Source: Candidatus Bathyarchaeota archaeon A05DMB-5 (GTDB lineage Archaea > Thermoproteota > Bathyarchaeia > Bathyarchaeales > Bathycorpusculaceae). From it: a stretch of DNA of 64,000 nt. Within the stretch, counting starts at the first letter, position 1. The number at the start of each line of letters is the position of its first letter. This document shows, in pieces, positions 8,239 to 16,829 of the stretch. The notes under the pieces were generated by a model, which did no database searches, was not told the DNA's origin, and saw only the letters and a program-made list of their open reading frames with translations. Position numbers and translations under genes: made by a program. The stretch spans positions 1 to 64,000 of the forward strand of contig JABFQP010000001.1 of the NCBI GenBank assembly GCA_019685655.1, read 5' to 3'.

Positions 8239-8568
8239 TTATTGTCGAAAACGCAAAGAAGCCAAGAACGGTGCGGTCGCCGGGATTTGAACCCGGGTTG
8301 TCGGCTTGGGAAGCCGATGTCCTAACCAGACTGGACTACGACCGCGGATATTTTGATTATTAAAGCTTGATTCTTTAACTTTTAGGTCAATTGAGTCCAT
8401 ATTGCTTTTGGTCTGGCCAGTTGTTATAACTCTGTTAATGTACTCTAGACTTTGCCTGCGATATTCAAACTTGAGCTTGCCATTAACTGAACCCATATAG
8501 TGCCTTATTCTGTAGTAATTTTCAGATAGATGCCCTGTTTGGCCACATATTTCACAGACCATCTTCAT
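8239..8568 (-). CDS. Small zinc-knuckle protein whose frame runs into tRNA-Gly
   Basis: A strong ribosome site (GGAGGTG, 8579-8585) lies ten bases before this ATG. The first 50 residues look like a real protein: a CxxC knuckle (CEICGQTGH), then RIRHYMGSVNGKLKFEYRRQ, a pattern I recall from short archaeal proteins of unknown function. The frame has no stop before it enters the tRNA-Gly gene on the same strand and ends at 8239, giving 109 residues of which the last 35 or so are tRNA-encoded. Either the gene lost its stop, or the tRNA was inserted or duplicated into its 3' end, or the message is processed. The N-terminal part is credible, the C-terminal part is not. Confidence 0.55.
   Translation of the reverse strand: MKMVCEICGQTGHLSENYYRIRHYMGSVNGKLKFEYRRQSLEYINRVITTGQTKSNMDSIDLKVKESSFNNQNIRGRSPVWLGHRLPKPTTRVQIPATAPFLASLRFRQ
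8272..8345 (-). tRNA. tRNA-Gly (CCC)
   Basis: Reading the minus strand, the acceptor GCGGTCG pairs perfectly with CGACCGC, with an A discriminator. The anticodon arm is TCGGC, loop TTCCCAA, GCCGA, so the anticodon is CCC. The T arm CCGGG-TTCAAAT-CCCGG is perfect. The length is 74 bases, with no intron and no encoded CCA. It overlaps a same-strand ORF that starts at 8568. Confidence 0.96.
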
Positions 8569-8974
8569 ATCAACTATTCACCTCCACTACAGCCTTGACA
8601 AATCCCGGTTCAATCAGAAAATATAAAGACCCCTCACACTAATCTTCAATAGTGATACATACAAACACACTATTTCTCCATTAAAAGGCTCATACAGACT
8701 AAACCATATTTCTGTCCTAGACGGGAATTTTGCTATTCCCATTTAAAGACTTTCTTCTCAACCATAAATGAAAGGAATGTTTCGTCAATTAGCTGACAAG
8801 ATACTTAAAAAGTTATAGCAGAACCAAATTGTTGATCAAAATCATCAAAAGTTAAATAACCCAAATTTCAAGCAATGTTATTTTTAGATAAAGAAAAGTG
8901 GCACGTAAGTTACGTATAACCGATTAATTACGGTAAAGAGTTAACTGTTTAGAGCTAAAAGATAAAAATGGGGA
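8569..8974. other. Intergenic region, 400 bases
   Basis: AT-rich, with no reading frame or RNA gene that I recognise. It holds a perfect 6-base hairpin, GGGAAT-TTTGCT-ATTCCC, at 8723-8740, and the ribosome site of the 8568 gene at its left end. Confidence 0.4.
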
Positions 8975-9754
8975 TTATGGGTAGGTTTTTCCAAAGTTCA
9001 TTAACATGACAGCTATATCAGCCATTGTTATTCTGCCGTCCAAGTCCAAATCCCCGTGTGGATTCCATCTTAGGTGTGCCGGATAGGAACCAAAAGCATC
9101 TACGACTACCATGATATCATCGAATTTTACAACTCCATCTTCATTAATATCTGGTATAGGTGAGAAATTAAGTATACAGAGGTACGCAGACATTGTGAAG
9201 ACCGGCTTTTGTCCAGGTTCCAAGACAACAAAAGTTTCTTGCTGTAAGAACGTTATTTCTGTGCACAACACTTCATCGCTTGGAAGTTGTTGTATTGTAA
9301 AGTTGACTTCACATAATACTCCTAGATTTGTGACATCTACAGGTGTTTCTGGTGATAATGTTGCATTCACTTTTAAGTATCCAGTATCATCTACAACATC
9401 ACTTGAAGCAAAGGTTATTAATGCGGCTCCGTCAATAACAGAAGCAAAAACATTGTCGTCCGGTACCGAAACGTCTTGGAAGTTTACTATACTGTTGTTC
9501 TATGAAACAGAAATCTCCCATGCGACCAATTTTTCAATGTGAGTTATAGAGAACACCACTGTAAAAACACTGCCGATGGAGTGTTCTGAAGCTTTCAGTA
9601 TGAAGAAACTATCATCTGTTTCTGGATTAAGCATTCTTATTGTCGCAACCTCACCTTCAGCTTTAACTGTGAACCCGTTGCCTTTAAGTGCCAATGCTAA
9701 CATGCTCACTGACAACAGCACTACCATTATCTTGAAGGCCATTCTTGTAGACAT
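8975..9754 (-). pseudogene. Exported cohesin-dockerin protein interrupted by one in-frame TAG
   Basis: A single frame of 260 codons runs from ATG 9754 to the stop at 8975, broken only by TAG at 9500-9502 (codon 85). Before it lie a signal peptide (residues 1-30) and the first half of a cohesin-like domain. After it the domain continues naturally (VSVPDDNVFASVIDGAALI), followed by a dockerin with two loops (DINEDGVVKFDD and DLDLDGRITMAD) and the ending FGKTYP. Cohesin domains usually have Tyr at this strand position, so a TAT or TAC to TAG change is likely. A GAGGAG ribosome site precedes the ATG. It may be a recent nonsense mutation, a base error, or stop readthrough. TAG is a normal stop in many genes here, which argues against general pyrrolysine decoding. 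Confidence 0.75.
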
Positions 9755-9890
9755 ATTTCTCCTCTCTTCGAAGAACTACAAAATGATTCTATGCAAAAAG
9801 ATAAGACTTGTGGATAAATCTTCTATTGTCATTGAGTTTCAATGGGTTTTTGAACACGATACAAAATATCCAAAGAAAGGAAATAATTAA

Positions 9891-9902
9891 CTTAAACTTT
9901 TA
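9891..9902 (+). promoter_or_regulatory. TATA box of the kor operon
   Basis: CTTAAACTTTTA lies 47 bases before the ATG at 9949. A transcript would start near 9922 with a leader of about 27 bases containing GGAAG at 9935-9939. Confidence 0.4.
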
Positions 9903-9948
9903 TCTATTACATTCTTTCCTACTTCATAAACGAAGGAAGTCAAAATTC

Positions 9949-11097
9949 ATGAAAATAATCAAACCGAATACTTATTTCTGGCAAGGGAACGAAGCATGCG
10001 CAGAAGCAGCCATAATCGCGGGATGCCGCTTTTTTGCAGGTTACCCAATAACGCCAGCCAGTGAATTATTTGAACACATGGCTAAACGCTTGCCACAAAT
10101 CAACGGAATAGCTATCCAAATGGAAGATGAAATGGCTTCTTTAGGCGCGGTTATAGGCGCAAGCTGGACAGGAAACAAAGCCATGACAGCCACCTCCGGA
10201 CCTGGCTTCAGCCTAATGCAAGAACTAATAGGCTACGCATTTATGACCGAAACACCATGCGTAATAGCCGACATGCAAAGAGCAGGACCAAGCACAGGAC
10301 AAGCCACAAAATGCGGACAAGGAGATGTAATGCAAGCTCGCTGGGGCACTCATGGCGATTACTCAGCTATTGTGCTCGCGCCGAACTCCGTCCAAGAAAT
10401 GTTCACATTAACCATTAAAGCCTTCAATTACGCAGAAAAATACCGCGCTCCAGTCATACTTCTTGCAGACGAAATAGTCGCCCACATGAGAGAACAAGTA
10501 ACCGCGCCACCTATAGAAAGCATAGAAATAATTAACCGCAGAAAACCAAAAACTGGAGAAAAAGCATTTTTTGGTAATCAAGAAGTCCCACCCATGCCAG
10601 CAGTCGGCGAAGGCTACAACGTTATCGTTACTGGGTCAACCCATGACGAGTATGGCGTTAGGTCAACAGCCAACCCAATAGTGCACAGACGCCTCGTGGA
10701 GAGACTCAACAACAAAATACAGAGCCATACAGAAGAAATTGCAGATTACGAAAGTTACAATGTCGAACAATGCAGAATAGGCATAGTCGCCTTCGGCTGC
10801 ACATCACGCGCCATCTACGAAGCAACAGAAAACGCGGAAAAAATGGGAATAAGAACGGGATATGTGAGATTGAAAACTCTCTGGCCTTTTCCAGAAAAAA
10901 TCATCAAAAAACTAGCAAAATCAGCTGAGAAGATAATAGTGCCAGAAATGAATTTGAAACAGATATTTTATGAGGTAGAACGGACTGCACACGGTTCTGC
11001 AAAGGTTGTTCCACTCAACAAAATCGGTGGCGGAGAATTAATCACGCCAGAAGAGTTAACAGCTAAAATTCAGGAAGTAGCGGAGGAGAAGAAATGA
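9949..11097 (+). CDS. korA: 2-oxoacid:ferredoxin oxidoreductase, alpha subunit
   Basis: Alpha subunit of the cytoplasmic enzyme that oxidises a 2-oxoacid plus CoA to acyl-CoA and CO2 while reducing ferredoxin. The 382-residue sequence has the family's pyrimidine-binding region (GYPITPASEL), EDEMASLGAVIGASWTG, the TSGPGFSLMQE loop and RAGPSTG. The best match is the 2-oxoglutarate (Kor) type because alpha and gamma are separate genes and no delta subunit is present; the substrate is not proven. The frame is open from 9808, but the ATG at 9949 follows a GGAAG and gives the normal N-terminus. The stop overlaps the korB ATG by four bases (ATGA), so the subunits are translationally coupled. Confidence 0.92.
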   Translation: MKIIKPNTYFWQGNEACAEAAIIAGCRFFAGYPITPASELFEHMAKRLPQINGIAIQMEDEMASLGAVIGASWTGNKAMTATSGPGFSLMQELIGYAFMTETPCVIADMQRAGPSTGQATKCGQGDVMQARWGTHGDYSAIVLAPNSVQEMFTLTIKAFNYAEKYRAPVILLADEIVAHMREQVTAPPIESIEIINRRKPKTGEKAFFGNQEVPPMPAVGEGYNVIVTGSTHDEYGVRSTANPIVHRRLVERLNNKIQSHTEEIADYESYNVEQCRIGIVAFGCTSRAIYEATENAEKMGIRTGYVRLKTLWPFPEKIIKKLAKSAEKIIVPEMNLKQIFYEVERTAHGSAKVVPLNKIGGGELITPEELTAKIQEVAEEKK

Positions 11098-11924
11098 CAC
11101 AGCAATTCTCGATAAGAAAATATCTCAGAGAAATAGAGATGCCCTTCTGCCCAGGCTGCGGCATATTCACAGTCATGAACACTTTTCTGAAAGCCATCCA
11201 CGAGCTAGGTCACGAAGACTTGAGCAAATTCGTTTTTTGCAGCGGAATCGGATGCTCAGCTTGGATTCCATCACCACATTTCATTGCTGACTCAATCCAT
11301 ACACCACACGGAAGAAGCATACCAGTCGCAACAGGTGTAAAATTACTCCGTCCAGACCTTAACGTAATTGTTTTCGGCGGCGACGGAGACATAGTTGGCA
11401 TAGGCCTAAGCCACTTTATCCACGCAACTAGAAGAAACTTAGACATACTCGTCATAATGGTTAATAACATGGTTTATGGGATGACTGGCGGGCAAGTCGC
11501 ACCGACAACACCCTCTAAAATAAAGACTACAACAACCCCGTATGGAAGTTTTGAGCAACCATTAGATGCTGCAAGATTAGCCGTTACAGCCGGAGCATGC
11601 TACGTTTCACGTTGGACCACAATACATCAAAACGAATTAAAAGAAAACATAAAAAAGGCGATGAAAATGAAAGGTTTCAGATTCATCGAGGCAGTAAGTC
11701 AATGTCCAACAGCTTTTGGAAGAAGAGCGGGTTTCAAAGACGCTGGAGAAATGCTAAAGTGGTTCAAAGAAAATTCTGTTCCTATAAAACAAGCAGAAAA
11801 ACTTGATGAAGACGAGTTAGCCGAGAAAATAGTTGTAGGCGAATTTATTCAAAGACAGCGCCCCACGTTTGTTGACAACATACACAAAATGATTAAGGAG
11901 GCACAGAAAATCAGTGAAAATTGA
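11094..11924 (+). CDS. korB: 2-oxoacid:ferredoxin oxidoreductase, beta subunit (TPP-binding)
   Basis: Beta subunit holding thiamine pyrophosphate and an Fe-S cluster. The CPGCG motif near residue 18 and a later CS-G-C pair provide cluster ligands. GGDGDIVGIGLSHF through NNMVYGMTGGQ is the TPP-Mg binding segment. The length of 276 residues is normal. It overlaps korA by four bases and korC by eleven. With 2-oxoglutarate as likely substrate, the product succinyl-CoA would be used by SucCD, encoded at 52.3-54.4 kb. Confidence 0.92.
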   Translation: MTQQFSIRKYLREIEMPFCPGCGIFTVMNTFLKAIHELGHEDLSKFVFCSGIGCSAWIPSPHFIADSIHTPHGRSIPVATGVKLLRPDLNVIVFGGDGDIVGIGLSHFIHATRRNLDILVIMVNNMVYGMTGGQVAPTTPSKIKTTTTPYGSFEQPLDAARLAVTAGACYVSRWTTIHQNELKENIKKAMKMKGFRFIEAVSQCPTAFGRRAGFKDAGEMLKWFKENSVPIKQAEKLDEDELAEKIVVGEFIQRQRPTFVDNIHKMIKEAQKISEN

Positions 11925-12453
11925 AGTTAGAATAAGCGGACTTGGCGGGCAAGGCGTCGTTTTGGCAGGCCAAATACTAGGCAAAGCAGCAGTCTACGAC
12001 GGAAAAAACGTGGCTCAAACACAAAGCTACGGCGCTGAAGCAAGAGGAAGCGCAGCAAAAAGCGAAGTGATAATATCAGACAGCAAAATTGGTTTTCCTG
12101 CGGTAAGAAAAAGTGACATACTAATCGCAATGAGTCAACAAGCCCTCGAGAAACATCTTAAAGATTTGAAAGAAAATGGAGTGTTACTTGTCGACAGCAC
12201 ATACGTGAAAAAAATACCTGAAACAACAGCAAAAGTGCTTCAAATTCCAGCTACAGAGAACGCCGAAAAAATGTTTGGAGCAAAGATATGTGCAAACATG
12301 ATTATGCTTGGCGCTTTAGCAAAAGCCACGAACATTGTCAGTGAAAAAGCGATGCAGAAAGCCATCGAAGATACTGTAACTAGGAAGACCGTCGACATAA
12401 ATAAGCGCGCATATAAATATGGGGCAAAAATAATTTCACCGAATATTACGTGA
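11914..12453 (+). CDS. korC: 2-oxoacid:ferredoxin oxidoreductase, gamma subunit
   Basis: The gamma subunit, 179 residues, begins with the family signature ISGLGGQGVVLAGQILG and contains QSYGAEARGSAAKSEVIIS. It completes the catalytic heterotrimer. The start is GTG at 11914 with GGAGG at 11897-11901, inside the end of korB. No delta subunit with a 2[4Fe-4S] ferredoxin domain is found next to it, so electrons probably pass to a separate ferredoxin or the delta gene lies elsewhere. Confidence 0.9.
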   Translation: MKIEVRISGLGGQGVVLAGQILGKAAVYDGKNVAQTQSYGAEARGSAAKSEVIISDSKIGFPAVRKSDILIAMSQQALEKHLKDLKENGVLLVDSTYVKKIPETTAKVLQIPATENAEKMFGAKICANMIMLGALAKATNIVSEKAMQKAIEDTVTRKTVDINKRAYKYGAKIISPNIT

Positions 12454-12495
12454 TATAATAGGTTTTCACCATCAAAACCTTTAGGAAAGCCAACT

Positions 12496-14037
12496 TCATG
12501 TTAATTTTTCATCTTCTGCTTTTTTCTTAGCTTGAAAGCTTACATGAGCACGTTTTGATAGATAGATAGTAGTTAGAAGGAAGATTGCCACAGTTGCCGC
12601 AAAAATATAGACTAGGTTTTGAAAATTACGTAGACTTTCAGTGTAAGCTGACAAATGCTCGCGAAGATCATTATTTAATTGATTGCAAATTTCTTGAAGA
12701 GAAGAGTAGTTTTCTGAAAGAATGGTGTAGTTGTTCAAGAATTGATAATATGATGTGTTCAGACTGTTAAAATCCGATTGTAGTTTAGCGTAGTCACCGA
12801 GAAGCTGCGTGTAGAGGTACATTGTTTTTGAAGAAATTATTCTAATTGTGTGTGCACTGAAGGTATAGTTGACATATAAAAAGCGGTGCGTTTCATTAGA
12901 GGGACTCAGCAAATTTGATGGAACTTCTACATCATCTATAATAACAATGAGTGAATAGTTCATCAATTCCGTTAAAATAACAATCCTGCAAAAACCAGTA
13001 GTAGCTTCTTTACCGGTAACATTGAATAGTATCACCCGATCTGCTGTTTCAGTCGCAACCTCAAATTTGAAATTGGAAATTGTCGAATTACAAATAAAAG
13101 GTACAGCGTACATTTTACCTTGAAAGTCAACATAGAAGATAGAAAACATACCTGAGAGCGGATAATTATCTTGAACCATCGAATCCGTGAGGTATGGATC
13201 ATCTCCTATTCCATCATAGTTTAAATCGCGGCCAGAATAATCGCTCCAATGGTTGCCTTCGGCATTATAGCTCCAAGAATTCATAGTGTCAGCATACGCT
13301 TGTTGAGTGTTATTAAAATTGTTATGATAAATAATGTTCTCTCCACTGAGAGTGAGATGGATTCCGTAATAATTTGAAAACACAGTGTTGCCAGAAATCA
13401 TGTTGTTACTAGAAGACAGAAGATAGATACCAGCATTTGTGTTATAAGTAATTGTGTTATAAGATATCGTGTTACTACTTGAGTAATGCAAACTTATTCC
13501 ATTTAAAACGTTGGAAGATATCGTATTATTTAGAAGCATGTTGTTACTAGAGAAACGAAGACTAATTCCATTAGTGTTCTGTATTATTTTATTATAACTT
13601 ACGACAACTCCGCTGGAATAGTTTAATAATATTCCGCAGTTCACTGCATCTGTTCCACTGTTTTGAACCGTGAAGTTTTTGATCGTCACATTTTCAGCCA
13701 TTACGATTATCACGTTTTCGATTCCAGAGCCATCAATAATTGTAAGGTCTGTATGCTCGCCAATTAATGACACACTTTTATTGATAAGTAAGTTTTCAAC
13801 ATATGTTCCATTTCGAACATAAATGGTATACCCATCCAAGGCGTTTTTTAACGCACTTGTTATGTTTTGATAGGGATTTGTTAAAGTGCCGTTCCATGGG
13901 CCAATAGTGTTACGCCAATCTACATATATGATGCTGTTTTCAGCTTTTACATCCAATTTCTGAGCTGATAGAAATGGTATGGATAATATAGACAGTAATA
14001 TAAGTAAACTCAATATCGATGTTTTCAATTCAACCAC
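12496..14037 (-). CDS. Exported right-handed beta-helix protein (NosD/PbH1-like), membrane-anchored
   Basis: The 513-residue protein has an N-terminal signal (about residues 1-30) and opens with the typical pectate-lyase-like start IYVDWRNT. A series of short Asn- and Ser-rich parallel beta-helix rungs follows (YNTITYNTNAGIYLLSSSNN and similar), about residues 100-265. A junction WSDYSGRDLNYDGIGDDPY resembles the end of NosD-type helices. The C-terminal third has a beta domain, a coiled coil (about 405-465) and one membrane helix (about 468-490). These folds bind or cut polysaccharides or form surface fibres; no catalytic residues are evident. The GTG start at 14037 lacks a clear ribosome site. 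Confidence 0.8.
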   Translation of the reverse strand: MVELKTSILSLLILLSILSIPFLSAQKLDVKAENSIIYVDWRNTIGPWNGTLTNPYQNITSALKNALDGYTIYVRNGTYVENLLINKSVSLIGEHTDLTIIDGSGIENVIIVMAENVTIKNFTVQNSGTDAVNCGILLNYSSGVVVSYNKIIQNTNGISLRFSSNNMLLNNTISSNVLNGISLHYSSSNTISYNTITYNTNAGIYLLSSSNNMISGNTVFSNYYGIHLTLSGENIIYHNNFNNTQQAYADTMNSWSYNAEGNHWSDYSGRDLNYDGIGDDPYLTDSMVQDNYPLSGMFSIFYVDFQGKMYAVPFICNSTISNFKFEVATETADRVILFNVTGKEATTGFCRIVILTELMNYSLIVIIDDVEVPSNLLSPSNETHRFLYVNYTFSAHTIRIISSKTMYLYTQLLGDYAKLQSDFNSLNTSYYQFLNNYTILSENYSSLQEICNQLNNDLREHLSAYTESLRNFQNLVYIFAATVAIFLLTTIYLSKRAHVSFQAKKKAEDEKLT

Positions 14038-14093
14038 GTTCTCTAATGTTAGAACGCAGAATTATTAAACATTAAGGTAAATTGTGTAACTAA

Positions 14094-14708
14094 TCATATT
14101 TTTGCGAGTGATTTCCCAAGCATAACTGAACATAATGTAGCAAAAGAAAAGGCAAAAACAAAAATGAATGGATCAATGACGGGTTGTGTAATAGCCCATA
14201 AAGCTGCTGCATATAACATTAATGTCGTTAATGCAAAAACAAAAACTTGAGCCTTGATATTTACCATTTTTTTAGTTACGACATTTTGTTGCCGAGCTAA
14301 TGCATTCTCCAGCAGTTCTTTCGCATCCTTCATTTCTTGTTCGGTAACAAGAATTACTAGGTTTTTGTCGGCATCTTGAAATTTAAAACTTGAGAGAGCA
14401 TATCTTTGCAGGTCCCAAGGTCTTTTCTTCGGTAAGATTTTTACAATATTACTTTTTTCCATCTTTTTCAGAATTGTTTGAATTTTTCGGATGAACTGGA
14501 TGTCATTTGTTTTTTCTTCTCCATACAATCTTTTCACTAGATCTTTCACATCAGGAAAATACAGCTCAAGCTGAAAGGATGCGATAGCTTTGGCAAGAGC
14601 ATATTGGTATTCGCCTTCACGCAGCCGAATATTGACTATTTTAAGGTCTGCCCTTAGAGCTTCTTGTAAAAATTTTATTTCGTCTAGTGTTGGTTTATGC
14701 TGAGACAT
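14094..14708 (-). CDS. Unknown protein with C-terminal pair of membrane helices
   Basis: The 204-residue product has a charged helical N-terminal part of about 145 residues, in which KLEKMEKSNIVKILPKK-like text resembles the wing of a winged helix. Two membrane segments follow (about residues 152-172 and 177-197). GGAAG lies four bases before the ATG. A cytoplasmic DNA-binding or sensor part tethered to the membrane is possible, but I cannot assign a family. It is transcribed away from the winged-helix gene at 14882. Confidence 0.6.
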   Translation of the reverse strand: MSQHKPTLDEIKFLQEALRADLKIVNIRLREGEYQYALAKAIASFQLELYFPDVKDLVKRLYGEEKTNDIQFIRKIQTILKKMEKSNIVKILPKKRPWDLQRYALSSFKFQDADKNLVILVTEQEMKDAKELLENALARQQNVVTKKMVNIKAQVFVFALTTLMLYAAALWAITQPVIDPFIFVFAFSFATLCSVMLGKSLAKI

Positions 14709-14881
14709 TTTTCTTCCTTTTCAATAGTTTCAGTTGAAACGAGTTTAAAAAGTCTTCGCATAATGGATGGTGATTTCAATAGTTTCAATAATTTTTTGAA
14801 TGTTTGACCTACTTTTTCAATGTAGTCTACCGAAAAAATCCGTAACTTATTCAATAAGGAGAGTGTTATTGGGCGGAGAGT

Positions 14882-15286
14882 TTGGAACGTTATACAGTGA
14901 AGCTTTATATTCCTTTGCTTAAAGAAAATAACGATTTCAGATTTCACAGAAAGTACAGAAGCCATATTGAAATCATAGCTTTAATGCTGGAGGCAATGGG
15001 AGAGAATGGTGCACCTAAATTTTTCATAATGAAGCATGCAAATACCAACTCTGCTCAGCTTAACAGATATTTAAAAACTTTAATCCAAATGAGCTTCGCA
15101 GAAGTTACCTTAAAAAATAACCGCTTTGTATACATCGCCAGTAAAAAAGGACTCGCGTTTCTGAAACAGTACTACATTCTTCGAGAAATGCTGGTGGAAG
15201 CATCACCAGAAAGCAAACCACAAATCTTAACTTACAGAAAGTTAGCGGAAAGGCAAGCGGAATACCAGTCTGTTTCACGCTTTTAA
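14882..15286 (+). CDS. Winged-helix transcriptional regulator (archaeal, short)
   Basis: A 134-residue protein with a winged helix-turn-helix: residues about 24-95 read as HIEIIALMLEAM, then IMKHANTNSAQLNRYLKTLIQM and a hairpin wing (NNRFVYIASKKGLAFLKQY). This is the arrangement of short archaeal regulators of the ArnR1/PadR-like kind. GGAG at 14875-14878 lies three bases before the TTG start; a GTG at 14897 is the alternative. It is divergent from a membrane protein gene that also starts at this intergenic region and could be its target. The effector is unknown. Confidence 0.65.
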   Translation: MERYTVKLYIPLLKENNDFRFHRKYRSHIEIIALMLEAMGENGAPKFFIMKHANTNSAQLNRYLKTLIQMSFAEVTLKNNRFVYIASKKGLAFLKQYYILREMLVEASPESKPQILTYRKLAERQAEYQSVSRF

Positions 15287-15397
15287 TCCCCTTCTCCTTT
15301 CGGCTTAAAAGCAAATTCCGCTTGCCCCGCCCAATAAACTTAGTTTTTGGAAGAACAATTAGAGTTAAGTTATGAGTTTGGAAGTGTAAACTATCAC

Positions 15398-15406
15398 TTT
15401 ATAAAT
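15398..15406 (+). promoter_or_regulatory. TATA box of purM
   Basis: TTTATAAAT lies 35-43 bases before the TTG start of purM. GGTGTGATG at 15429-15437 supplies the ribosome site. Confidence 0.5.
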
Positions 15407-15440
15407 GAATGTTGCTCACTGTAATTCGGTGTGATGTTGA

Positions 15441-16520
15441 TTGCCGCGTGAGTTTACATATACGCAAGCTGGTGTTGATAGAGAGTTAAGGGCGGAGTCG
15501 AAGAAGGCTTTACAGGTTTTGCGGGAAACTTACAAGTTTAGCGGTTATGGTGGGGTTGTTCAGCTTCCTTATGGGAACATTTTCTCGTTTGACAGAGACC
15601 GTTACTTGGATTTGGTTATTGAAGGCGTGGGCACGAAGGTGCTTGTTGCACAGTTAGCTGAGAAATATGACACGATTGGTGTTGATGCTGTGGCGTTGGC
15701 GGTTAATGATGTTATAAGGTCTGGAGCTAAACCGTTAGCCATTGCAGATAATATTCATACGCAGGTTTCAGACCCTTATTTAGTTAGGGAGTGGTTGAAG
15801 GGTATAGTCAAAGGCGCAGTAGAAGCCGAGTGCGTGGTGCCAAGCGGGGAAATTGGCGATGTCGCCGAAGTAGTTAAGGGACTGGTGGAAGGAAAAGGTT
15901 TCGACATGGTCGTAGCTACAATAGGCATAGTGACGCGTGAAAAGATAATTTATGGAAGAGACATAAAGGCAGGCGACTCGGTTATAGGCTTGCGAAGCTC
16001 TGGAATCCACAGCAACGGCGTGTCTTTGGCGAGGAAGATTCTTTTCAAAAAGTGGGGTGGCATGTATGAGCCACATGACATCCCAGAAGGATTAGACCGT
16101 GAGGTTGTTTTGGAGGTTTTGGAGCCTATGAAAATTTATGTTAAGCCGCTGCTTAAAGTTGCTGATGCGCTTAAGGTGAAGGCCGCAGTGCACATTACAG
16201 GCGATGCGTATCTTAAATTTGTCAATTTAGCAAGGTTCTCTAAGGGCATAGGCTTTGAATTTGACAACTTTAAGCCTCAACCAATCTTTGAGGTAATTCA
16301 GAAGACTGCGTCAAAGTTGGGTAAGACAATAACCGATGAGGAGATGTTCAAGACGTTTAACATGGGTTGGGGTTTTGCAGTAATAGTTGATAAGAGAGAT
16401 AGGGACGAAGCTGTCGATGTTTTGGAGAAGACAGGTGTGCAGGCGGAGCAAATAGGCAGTGTGACTGATGACGCAGGCATAAAAATTCATTATAAAAACA
16501 AGAAAATAATTTTGAAGTAA
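15441..16520 (+). CDS. purM: Phosphoribosylformylglycinamidine cyclo-ligase (AIR synthase)
   Basis: Closes the imidazole ring: FGAM plus ATP gives AIR, step 5 of purine synthesis. The 359-residue sequence has the N-terminal YTQAGVD, the conserved DLVIEGVGTKV segment, GVDAVALAVNDVI and SGEIGDVAE, followed by GLRSSGIHSNGVSLAR and the C-terminal HITGDAYLKF. The start is TTG behind GGTGTGATG. It precedes purS, purL and purQ, whose product it uses. A separate promoter before purS suggests two transcripts. Confidence 0.95.
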   Translation: MPREFTYTQAGVDRELRAESKKALQVLRETYKFSGYGGVVQLPYGNIFSFDRDRYLDLVIEGVGTKVLVAQLAEKYDTIGVDAVALAVNDVIRSGAKPLAIADNIHTQVSDPYLVREWLKGIVKGAVEAECVVPSGEIGDVAEVVKGLVEGKGFDMVVATIGIVTREKIIYGRDIKAGDSVIGLRSSGIHSNGVSLARKILFKKWGGMYEPHDIPEGLDREVVLEVLEPMKIYVKPLLKVADALKVKAAVHITGDAYLKFVNLARFSKGIGFEFDNFKPQPIFEVIQKTASKLGKTITDEEMFKTFNMGWGFAVIVDKRDRDEAVDVLEKTGVQAEQIGSVTDDAGIKIHYKNKKIILK

Positions 16521-16546
16521 CAATTTGCTTTGTTATTGATAAAAGC

Positions 16547-16555
16547 GTTTAAATT
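16547..16555 (+). promoter_or_regulatory. TATA box of purSLQ
   Basis: GTTTAAATT lies 23-31 bases before the purS ATG, with no ribosome site between. This spacing predicts a leaderless purS message. Confidence 0.5.
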
Positions 16556-16577
16556 CCATAAAACTCAAACTTAACCC

Positions 16578-16829
16578 ATGAAATACCGTTTAAAAATTGA
16601 AGTCAACTTGAAACCCGGACATAGCGACCCCGAAGGCGAAACCACAGAGCGTTTGCTGAAAGAGCTTGGATATAAAGTTGAAACTGTTAATGTAGGCAAA
16701 GTTTACCGTGTAATTCTTAATGCTAATTCGAGAAAGGAGGCTGAAGCGAAAGCTGATGAAATGTGCAGAAGGCTTTTGGCGAATCCAACAAAAGACAACT
16801 ACACAGTAACGATTGAGGAAGAAAAATGA
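16578..16829 (+). CDS. purS: FGAM synthase, PurS subunit
   Basis: The 83-residue subunit bridges PurL and PurQ in formylglycinamide ribonucleotide amidotransferase. The sequence has the family pattern KIEVNLKPGHSDPEG, GYKVETVNVGKVYRV and a C-terminal CRRLLANP. There is no ribosome site, and a TATA box 23-31 bases upstream indicates a leaderless transcript. The stop overlaps the purL ATG (ATGA). Confidence 0.95.
   Translation: MKYRLKIEVNLKPGHSDPEGETTERLLKELGYKVETVNVGKVYRVILNANSRKEAEAKADEMCRRLLANPTKDNYTVTIEEEK

Noticed and set aside
9500-9502. Pyrrolysine decoding of the TAG
   Set aside because: TAG ends many genes here (alba1, the YHS protein, L40e, the HAD gene and others), no pyl genes are in the window and the protein is not a methylamine methyltransferase.
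9111-9542. 143-codon plus-strand frame
   Set aside because: Antisense to the cohesin-dockerin gene, which explains the region well.
14684-14965. 93-codon minus-strand frame overlapping the winged-helix start
   Set aside because: It overlaps the start regions of two better-supported genes and has no recognisable features.
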